Shown piece after piece: positions 1-5,876 of a DNA stretch of 14,551 nucleotides (within the stretch, counting starts at the first letter, position 1; every line of letters begins with the position of its first letter). The notes beneath the pieces are model-generated. The model was given only the letters and a program-made list of their open reading frames with translations, was not told the DNA's origin and did not search any database. The translations under genes were made by a program, and so were the position numbers. This DNA is from CAYVZU01 sp964455935 (lineage in GTDB: Bacteria; Fibrobacterota; CAYVZU01): the NCBI GenBank assembly GCA_964455935.1, contig CAYVZU010000102.1:1-14551 (forward strand), written 5' to 3'.

Positions 1-323
1 AAGGCTTATCCACATGGCGTGTCGAGTTGTTTTGTTCATGGGTCTTGTGTTTTGATTTCTACTCTATTGCATTATTAAATCTACAAAATTCTTGCTATAT
101 GCGTGTAAATAGATGCAATATGCATGCCGTCATGGAAAAGCGGGTTTCTGAGCTGAATTTTGCAGTTTTTCTGAATGTGCGTGGAAATATTTAGGGGAGA
201 GTGGAAAAATTCCACACGTGGCGCCGAAGACGGGTCAGTTGAATTGATTGGCAATAAAGTCCGCAAGCCGGCTCAGGGTACGGCAATTTGCGCAAGCCAA
301 TGGAACCCAAAATGCGTTGCGCT
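1..323. other. Non-coding stretch, AT-rich in its first half
   Basis: I see no credible gene here. Bases 50-120 are clearly richer in A and T than the rest of the window. A perfect match to the DnaA box consensus (TTATCCACA) lies at 6-14. A small perfect inverted repeat lies at 201-215, with arms GTGGAA and TTCCAC around AAA. Read on the minus strand this could fold just downstream of the glycosidase gene, but it has no following T-run, so I do not call it a terminator. The octamer CGCAAGCC occurs twice, near 262 and near 292. Confidence 0.6.
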
Positions 324-3300
324 CTATCGGGACTCCAGCTCAACAATTTCCGCTTTGCCCAGAAGCCCATAGCCATAAAGGCTGAACGATTCTCGCAGGA
401 TCCGTTCGTCCTCGAACGCCTCGGGACCAAACCAGTTATAGGAATCTCCCTCTGTTACGTGCAATGGGCCATGCGTGTTCTGGCGGCTCGACACAAGGTC
501 GATTTCGATTGTGTTCGTGCCGGCTTTGAGCGCGTCTGTGATTTCGATTTCCCACGGCCGCCAAAGCATTGGATCCAGCAGTTTCCCGTTTATGGACACT
601 TTGGCCAGAATGCACGACGGATTCCTGAGTCTGAGGAAAAAGCGCGACCCCTCGGTGCTGCGTGGCCCGGAAATGGGCCGTTTCCAGGCGGCTTGATACC
701 GCATGCTGCCCGAATAGAACGGGTATGGTTGGTCTTTCCAGGCACCGGTTTGTAGTGATGATGGCTCTTTGCAGAGCTCTCCGGTTCGCCCATCCGCAAG
801 CCGAACCCCAAAATCGCCCACAACGTATGCCGGTTCCACTTCCGAGAGAAAATCGTATTGAAGCTTGAAAAGGATTTCGTTTTCTCCTTGGCGGATCAGG
901 CTTCCCATATCGATTTTCCCGAATCCCCGGTCCCAGTGCCAGGCGCAGTCTTTTGTTTGCACCGAATGGCCGTTCACGGTCAGGCTGCCCTTGGCCAAGT
1001 CCTCGATCACCACAGATGCGTTGTGGATCTTCTCCAAAGCACTCCGGAACCGGTACCGGAGCGTAATCTCGCCGCATTTTCCGTCAAATAGCTTCTTGCG
1101 GACGGCGACCCAAGGCTGCCATGAAAGTGATTCACGAGTGCCGAAGTGCGCGGCAATTTCTCCCCGAATTCTGTGGTCTAAATCCTCTTTGGACCAGGTA
1201 TTTCCGCCATCAACCGAATAGGACAACCGGTCTAAAATGAGGACGTTCGGCTCCGAGCGACTGAATTTCCATGATTCCGGCAACGCATGGACCTTCCGCA
1301 CCGCGTCCGCTCTTTTTTGGAGCCGCCGTGCGGAGACTCCTTTGCCGCCCGTCAATAGAATCGATCCCGCGGGAGGCAATTCGAACTCACAAACAAGGGC
1401 CGTTCCTTCCTTGCGCAGCGAGACCGGCTTTTCCTCGCCGGTAAGGGCGTCCCATTGCGCCAGTGGGAGAATGGACGATTTGGGAAAGGCAATCCGCAGA
1501 GACCGGCCAGCCTGGCGGTCGGTGTTGACGATAAAAAATCGGTGTTGGCCTCCATCAACGCGATCATGAACCTTGACCCCGCACGCCGGAGTGCCGTCAG
1601 TCAGCGTGAGCGCGTAGGGCCAATCCAGGGCCGTGCTGATGTATTCCAGCAGTTCTTTGCTTCCGCAGGGAATCGTGGCAACGGTCTTGCAGGCGAAGAG
1701 CCGGTTCCAATCCGTTTGGGCTTCCATGCAGTCCAGTTCCTGCGGCAGTTCCCCAGCGAAGAGAATCCGGCCGCCGTTCCCGGCAAATTGTTCTAAAAGA
1801 CGGAATGTGGACCTTCGCCATGTTTTCGCAGGCGGGACGATCAGGAACCGGTACTTGCCTCCGCCTACCGCGAATTGGTTCCTTTCGATTTTGCCCAGAT
1901 CCGCCAGATAGCCCTCGTCGCCCAAGTCGAAATCCAAACCTGCATCCTGCACCGCCGTCATCACGCGCACCAGCATCCGGTTGATCTCATTTACGCGGTC
2001 GGCATCCTGCGTATTTTGGGCAATGCCATAACAGAAAGAAGTGTTGATGCCGCGGCGTATGGATGCCATGGCTTCTTCAATTGGATGCAGGATGAGGATC
2101 TGCGCTCCGCTTTTTCCAGCCGAGAGCGCCGTAGCCAGCCGGGCGAAGTAATCGTTAAGGGGCCGCAAATCCTGCCAGTAGGATTGCTGATAATTCCAGT
2201 TGGGCGGGTAGTCGCGTTTGCGTTTGCCGCGCATGGAATACCAGGTCAGGTGCGGACATAGAAAGACGGCGCCTTGAACCATGCTGTAGTCGGCGAGCCA
2301 GCGGAAATCCTCAAACGTGTTCGTGTGATGCGATACCCCGAATATTTCGTTTAGAGCGTAGGGCGCGTTGAGCTGCCGTACGGAGGATGAAACCTGCTTG
2401 AGCGTAAGAAAGAGCTGGTCCGTAACCCGGCACAAATGATCCACGCCCGGAATTTGCTGGCAACGGTAGTGTGCCATGATGCCGCCGCCGTGGTTGAGAA
2501 TTTGGGACAGAAGCGATTCCTCGGCATTGTAATGACCGGTATGAGCAAGATTGTTCTTCTTGCACCATTCAAATAGGGGGCGGCTGTAGGCGGAAACAAA
2601 TTGATCCAGAAGGAGGCGGTGCATGGAAAGGCGTACAATCCGCTGGTTTGGTCCGTCGAAGACAACCAGTGGAAAATCGTTCCAGAAGCTTCGCCCAAAG
2701 CGCTTTTCATAGATTTCGGGCAGCCTTGCGTACCAGGGAAATCCCTGCTGCGTCAATTGCGGTTCGTCGGTGAAGATACCGGGGATGCGCTTTCCAAAGT
2801 GCTTGCCCAGGTGTTTGCGGTATACCTCGTGAGTGAATTCCATGAACTTGGCGGTCACATCCGGATTCAGCAAATTGGTGTAGGATTCAGCCGACCACCA
2901 GGGGTTTTTGGGGTCCAGGCGGCGCCGGATCACCAGACGGTCTCCGGATACCTTTGCCGGATCGATCGGGCCCATGTCCTGGGAGCATTCCAGCTTGAGC
3001 CCAACTCGTTTTGTCAACTGATAGACGCGCAGAATTTCGGACTCGGCAGGGGAGTCCAACTCCTTGCCTGCCGGGAGCAGAATCGACTCCAGGAATGTCT
3101 GCCGGTATTCGTCGCCAAGGGCCGCGACCTGGCCGCCCGCGCAACCCGACGGCCACAGGTCCTCGTCGTAAAGCCAAAGGTAACCGTCAGTGTCCTCGGC
3201 GGCCTTAAGAGCGGCCTCCATGGAATCGAACCACTCCTGGCCAAGGTAGTCCGTGATCAGGCCGGCCCGCGAATGAAAAAACCCTCCACCTAGGCCTTTG

Positions 3301-3416
3301 TCGCGCATGTCGCGGAACTGCCGCTCCGTTTCCTGAGGAGTGATCCGGTCGTTGATGGCCCAGAAAGGCGTTGGGCGCAACAGGTTGGGAGGGTTGCGAA
3401 AATCCGCGAATTTCAT
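324..3416 (-). CDS. GH106-like (alpha-L-rhamnosidase-type) glycoside hydrolase, cytoplasmic
   Basis: A 1030-residue enzyme resembling the large multidomain alpha-L-rhamnosidase-type hydrolases, probably releasing a terminal deoxysugar or other sugar from an oligosaccharide. The start at 3416 is chosen because AAGGAG (3423-3428) sits six bases upstream; an in-frame ATG eight codons earlier has no such site. Counting from this start, residues 1 to about 440 look like a (beta/alpha)8 barrel. Acidic candidates for catalysis are YDEDLWPSG near 83-91, FTDEP (E218), YNAEES (E299/E300) and NEIFG (E357). A Rossmann-like segment follows at about 440-600. The rest is beta-sandwich, including a galactose-binding-like C-terminal domain with VNGH and INGK turns. 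There is no signal peptide, so it should act on imported oligosaccharides. No transporter is present in the window. It is divergent from an AraC regulator, which probably controls it. The broad fold and hydrolase role are fairly safe; the exact family and substrate are inference. Confidence 0.8.
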   Translation of the reverse strand: MKFADFRNPPNLLRPTPFWAINDRITPQETERQFRDMRDKGLGGGFFHSRAGLITDYLGQEWFDSMEAALKAAEDTDGYLWLYDEDLWPSGCAGGQVAALGDEYRQTFLESILLPAGKELDSPAESEILRVYQLTKRVGLKLECSQDMGPIDPAKVSGDRLVIRRRLDPKNPWWSAESYTNLLNPDVTAKFMEFTHEVYRKHLGKHFGKRIPGIFTDEPQLTQQGFPWYARLPEIYEKRFGRSFWNDFPLVVFDGPNQRIVRLSMHRLLLDQFVSAYSRPLFEWCKKNNLAHTGHYNAEESLLSQILNHGGGIMAHYRCQQIPGVDHLCRVTDQLFLTLKQVSSSVRQLNAPYALNEIFGVSHHTNTFEDFRWLADYSMVQGAVFLCPHLTWYSMRGKRKRDYPPNWNYQQSYWQDLRPLNDYFARLATALSAGKSGAQILILHPIEEAMASIRRGINTSFCYGIAQNTQDADRVNEINRMLVRVMTAVQDAGLDFDLGDEGYLADLGKIERNQFAVGGGKYRFLIVPPAKTWRRSTFRLLEQFAGNGGRILFAGELPQELDCMEAQTDWNRLFACKTVATIPCGSKELLEYISTALDWPYALTLTDGTPACGVKVHDRVDGGQHRFFIVNTDRQAGRSLRIAFPKSSILPLAQWDALTGEEKPVSLRKEGTALVCEFELPPAGSILLTGGKGVSARRLQKRADAVRKVHALPESWKFSRSEPNVLILDRLSYSVDGGNTWSKEDLDHRIRGEIAAHFGTRESLSWQPWVAVRKKLFDGKCGEITLRYRFRSALEKIHNASVVIEDLAKGSLTVNGHSVQTKDCAWHWDRGFGKIDMGSLIRQGENEILFKLQYDFLSEVEPAYVVGDFGVRLADGRTGELCKEPSSLQTGAWKDQPYPFYSGSMRYQAAWKRPISGPRSTEGSRFFLRLRNPSCILAKVSINGKLLDPMLWRPWEIEITDALKAGTNTIEIDLVSSRQNTHGPLHVTEGDSYNWFGPEAFEDERILRESFSLYGYGLLGKAEIVELESR

Positions 3417-3450
3417 GGAAAACTCCTTGTAATATTTCAAGTGGAGGCCA

Positions 3451-3508
3451 GGATATCAGAATCGGGACGATATTTTATTCTGAAAATGCCGGCCCCATCC
3501 TGATATCC
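3451..3508. promoter_or_regulatory. Spaced inverted repeat in the divergent promoter region (candidate AraC-family operator)
   Basis: Two perfect 9-base arms, GGATATCAG (3451-3459) and CTGATATCC (3500-3508), lie 49 bases apart from start to start. That is close to a whole number of helical turns, so both would face the same side of the DNA. They lie between the glycosidase and the araC gene. A minus-strand -10-like TAAAAT (3477-3472) lies between the arms, and a plus-strand -10-like TATATT (3530-3535) lies downstream of them. Neither has a good -35, as expected for activator-dependent promoters. That the AraC protein binds here is inference. Confidence 0.5.
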
Positions 3509-3588
3509 CGTCAAATTCTCCAGGAAAAGTATATTATTCTTCTTCGGTGCCATTCTGCAACGATTCGACGGAGGAATAGGACAATTCG

Positions 3589-4491
3589 ATGGAAAACGGG
3601 ATCGAACAGTATCTGAGTCGGGAGTCGCTGCATTTTCCGCTTGTGGTCATGCACCGTGAATACGGATCGCAGGGAACGAAGCCGCACTCGCACGCCTTTC
3701 TGGAAATTGTTTTCGTTGCAAAAGGCACGGGCACTACAATCATCGATGATCAGCGCTACCCCATTTCCCGCGGGGATGTCTATATCATTAATACCGGATC
3801 GGTGCATTCCTATGCGGCCGTGAAGGGATTCGAGTATTATGACATTCTGGTGGTCCCTGACTTCTTTTCGGCCAAGGAACGCAAGGACTTTGACCGGCTT
3901 GAGGGCTTCTACGAACTATTCTTTCTTGAGTCCATGTTTCGAAAAGAAGAGGGCTTTCGTTCGCGATTGCACCTGCATGCGCGACAGACATTGGAAATCG
4001 AGCTCCTGGTGCAGCGGCTCCATGCCGAGCTCCAAAGCAGGCGCAATGGTTATGAAATTGCCTGCAAGGGCTGTTTTCTCCTGCTGCTGGCTGAGCTTTG
4101 CCGGCACTACACGATTCAGGTGGGGGCCGGGAAACGGGACGCCGCCATCATGACCGGCCGCAGGCAAGCCATTGCCAGAGCCATCGAGTACATCGAGCAG
4201 CACTATGCGGATCAATTCGACATGAAGCAGCTTGCTTCGATGGCGTATTTCAGTTCAAGCCATTTCCGCAGCGTGTTCCGGCAACACGCGGGGATTTCGC
4301 CGCTGGAATTTCTGAACCAACACCGCATTGAAAAGGCAAAAGAGCTTCTGTTAAAAACCGCTTTGAATGTGGCTGAAATTGCTTACCAAGTGGGATTTCA
4401 TGATGCCGGATATTTCACGCGGATGTTCAGAAAATCGGAGATGAAAACACCTTTGGCCTTCCGGAAAAGCCAAGCCCCCGCGGGTTTCTGA
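3589..4491 (+). CDS. AraC-family transcriptional regulator with N-terminal cupin
   Basis: A 300-residue regulator of the usual length for the family. The N-terminal part (about 15-95) is a cupin-like effector-binding domain with the signature KPHSHAFLE, giving H33, H35 and E39. The C-terminal part (about 190-292) is the AraC/XylS DNA-binding domain: a first helix-turn-helix near 208-229 (DMKQLASMAYFSSSHFRSVFR) and a second near 259-281 (NVAEIAYQVGFHDAGYFTRMF), the latter matching the family signature closely. The start at 3589 has a GGAGG at 3570-3574, rather far upstream, and a closer AGGA around 3578-3581. It is divergent from the glycosidase, with 172 bases between the two starts. This layout suggests it senses a sugar and activates that gene. 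The effector is unknown. It converges on the phosphofructokinase gene. Confidence 0.93.
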   Translation: MENGIEQYLSRESLHFPLVVMHREYGSQGTKPHSHAFLEIVFVAKGTGTTIIDDQRYPISRGDVYIINTGSVHSYAAVKGFEYYDILVVPDFFSAKERKDFDRLEGFYELFFLESMFRKEEGFRSRLHLHARQTLEIELLVQRLHAELQSRRNGYEIACKGCFLLLLAELCRHYTIQVGAGKRDAAIMTGRRQAIARAIEYIEQHYADQFDMKQLASMAYFSSSHFRSVFRQHAGISPLEFLNQHRIEKAKELLLKTALNVAEIAYQVGFHDAGYFTRMFRKSEMKTPLAFRKSQAPAGF

Positions 4492-4545
4492 TGTATCGGG
4501 GCGGGATCTCGGAGACGCGCTTCCCGGCCGATCCATCCGGATTGG

Positions 4546-4570
4546 AAAAAAAAGGGGAAGGCCTGTCCCC
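4546..4570 (-). terminator. Intrinsic terminator after the phosphofructokinase gene
   Basis: Read on the minus strand this is GGGGA, a seven-base loop, TCCCC, then eight T. It lies 34 bases past the pfp stop codon, as expected for a rho-independent terminator. The stem is only 5 bp but GC-rich and adjoins a strong T-run. On the plus strand there is no T-run, so it would not end araC transcription in the same way. Confidence 0.7.
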
Positions 4571-4603
4571 CCCCAAAAAAGCCCCGCCATGAAGCTGCCC
4601 GGC

Positions 4604-5809
4604 TCAGGCTTTGGCCGGCTTGCATTTAAGGCAGGCGTAATCGGGAAGCTCGCCGACCAGCGGTTTGAGATAATCCAGGAATGCCTTGGTTACGAAATTG
4701 CCTTCGGCATTGATGAATTCGTTGGGCATGGGCTTGGCTTCGATGGCGACTTCGCGGAGCGGGGCGGTTCCAAACGAAATCTTGTACTGGCGGCCCTTGC
4801 CCCGGACCATGGTGACCATAAGCCCGCTTTTGTCCGCCTTGGCCAGTTTCACGGCTTCTGCGCCGCACTGAAAGGCCTCTTTCACGTCAATTGCCGCGGC
4901 GCGGTCGGCCGCGCACATCTGCAATGATTCGACCACCTGGAATTCGCCGCGAAGCCCAAACTTGTCGCTGATGATGCGATGCAGCATCATGGCGGCCGAG
5001 GTCCCGCCCATGGCGCCGAATTCCACATTCGAGAATTTATCGGTTATCTTGCTGGCCGAGATTGGCGTGCCATCCGCATACGATACTCCCTCGCCGCAGG
5101 CAATGGAGACCCAGCCGTACTTTTTGTAGCAGGCCTCGAAGTCCGAAAGGAACTTCTCCATTTCGAAATTCCGCTCGGGCATGAGAATCAGATGCGGGGC
5201 ATCTTCCTCGGACTTTTTCGCAGCCGCGGAAGCAGCGGCAAGCCAGCCGGCCTTTCGGCCCACTGCCTGATAAATAACGAATTGGTCCACTTTCTTCATG
5301 TCTTTTGCAAGAAGCCCGCCTTGTAGAACTGATAACGCGACATAGCGGGCCGCGCTGGGAAAGCCGGGAGTGTGGTCGGTCCCAAAGAGATCGTTGTCCA
5401 CGGTCTTGGGAATGCCGATTCCCTGAAGCTCATAGCCGGTTTTGCGGCAGTGGTCTTCGACCTTCTGGATCGTGTCCATGGTGTCGTTGCCGCCGATGAG
5501 AAACATGAACCGGATATTGTATTTCTCCAGAATCTTGCGGATAGGATCGAGATGCTCGGGTTTGAGCTTGAGCCGGCAGGAGCCCAGGGCGGAGGAGGGC
5601 GTCATGCGGAGCTTGGAGACGATGTCTTTGCCTTCTTTCTTCAGGTCGACGATATTCTCCTGAAGAAAACCTTCGATGCCATAGCGCATTCCGTATATGC
5701 CGGTTATGTTTTTGCATTTGGCCGCTTCGCTGATGACGCCCGCCAGACTGGCATTGATCACCGGCGTAGGCCCGCCGGACTGGCCAATGATTGCGTTGCC
5801 TCTTAACAT
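4604..5809 (-). CDS. pfp: Diphosphate-dependent 6-phosphofructokinase (PFK family, PPi type)
   Basis: A 401-residue PFK-A fold enzyme that phosphorylates fructose 6-phosphate to fructose 1,6-bisphosphate in the cytoplasm. Visible motifs are GQSGGPTPVIN (9-19), GGNDTMDT (106-113), PKTVDNDL (134-141), YQAVGRKAGW (180-189) and PERNFE near 211-216. ATP-dependent enzymes have Gly at the positions equivalent to E. coli 104 and 124. Here they are Asp (GGND) and Lys (PKTVDND), the established signature of phosphoryl transfer from pyrophosphate, which makes the step reversible. The length fits the bacterial ~400-residue PPi group. The start at 5809 is set by AAGGAG at 5816-5821, six bases upstream. 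The gene follows the HAD-AgaS fusion by 67 bases on the same strand and is probably co-transcribed with it. An intrinsic terminator follows. Whether it also uses tagatose 6-phosphate cannot be read from sequence. Confidence 0.9.
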   Translation of the reverse strand: MLRGNAIIGQSGGPTPVINASLAGVISEAAKCKNITGIYGMRYGIEGFLQENIVDLKKEGKDIVSKLRMTPSSALGSCRLKLKPEHLDPIRKILEKYNIRFMFLIGGNDTMDTIQKVEDHCRKTGYELQGIGIPKTVDNDLFGTDHTPGFPSAARYVALSVLQGGLLAKDMKKVDQFVIYQAVGRKAGWLAAASAAAKKSEEDAPHLILMPERNFEMEKFLSDFEACYKKYGWVSIACGEGVSYADGTPISASKITDKFSNVEFGAMGGTSAAMMLHRIISDKFGLRGEFQVVESLQMCAADRAAAIDVKEAFQCGAEAVKLAKADKSGLMVTMVRGKGRQYKISFGTAPLREVAIEAKPMPNEFINAEGNFVTKAFLDYLKPLVGELPDYACLKCKPAKA

Positions 5810-5837
5810 TGGTTTCTCCTTTACATTGTGCTTCGCC

Positions 5838-5859
5838 GGGACACGGCATGCCGTGTCCC
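5838..5859. repeat. Perfect 22-bp palindrome between the HAD-AgaS and pfp genes
   Basis: The arms GGGACACGGCA and TGCCGTGTCCC meet with no spacer. A second, outer pair of arms (ATTGTG at 5825-5830 and CACAAT at 5862-5867) could extend the stem across a small asymmetric internal loop. There is no T-run on either strand, so it is not a normal intrinsic terminator. It begins about 17 bases past the stop codon of the upstream gene. It resembles, from memory, the short dispersed palindromic units found many times in some bacterial genomes. It may be such a unit, or an mRNA-stabilising or attenuating hairpin within the operon. Confidence 0.8.
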
Positions 5860-5876
5860 TACACAATCCGTTTCGT

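Noticed and set aside
2601..3293. A 230-codon plus-strand open frame inside the glycosidase gene
   Set aside because: It is antisense to a convincing enzyme and shows no family features.
4554..4580. Plus-strand terminator for araC
   Set aside because: On the plus strand the hairpin is followed by C and A runs, not T, so only the minus-strand reading is supported.
5810..5866. Upstream ATG that would add 19 residues to the phosphofructokinase
   Set aside because: The extension is translated palindrome sequence. The ATG at 5809 has AAGGAG at ideal spacing and begins the conserved PFK N-terminus.
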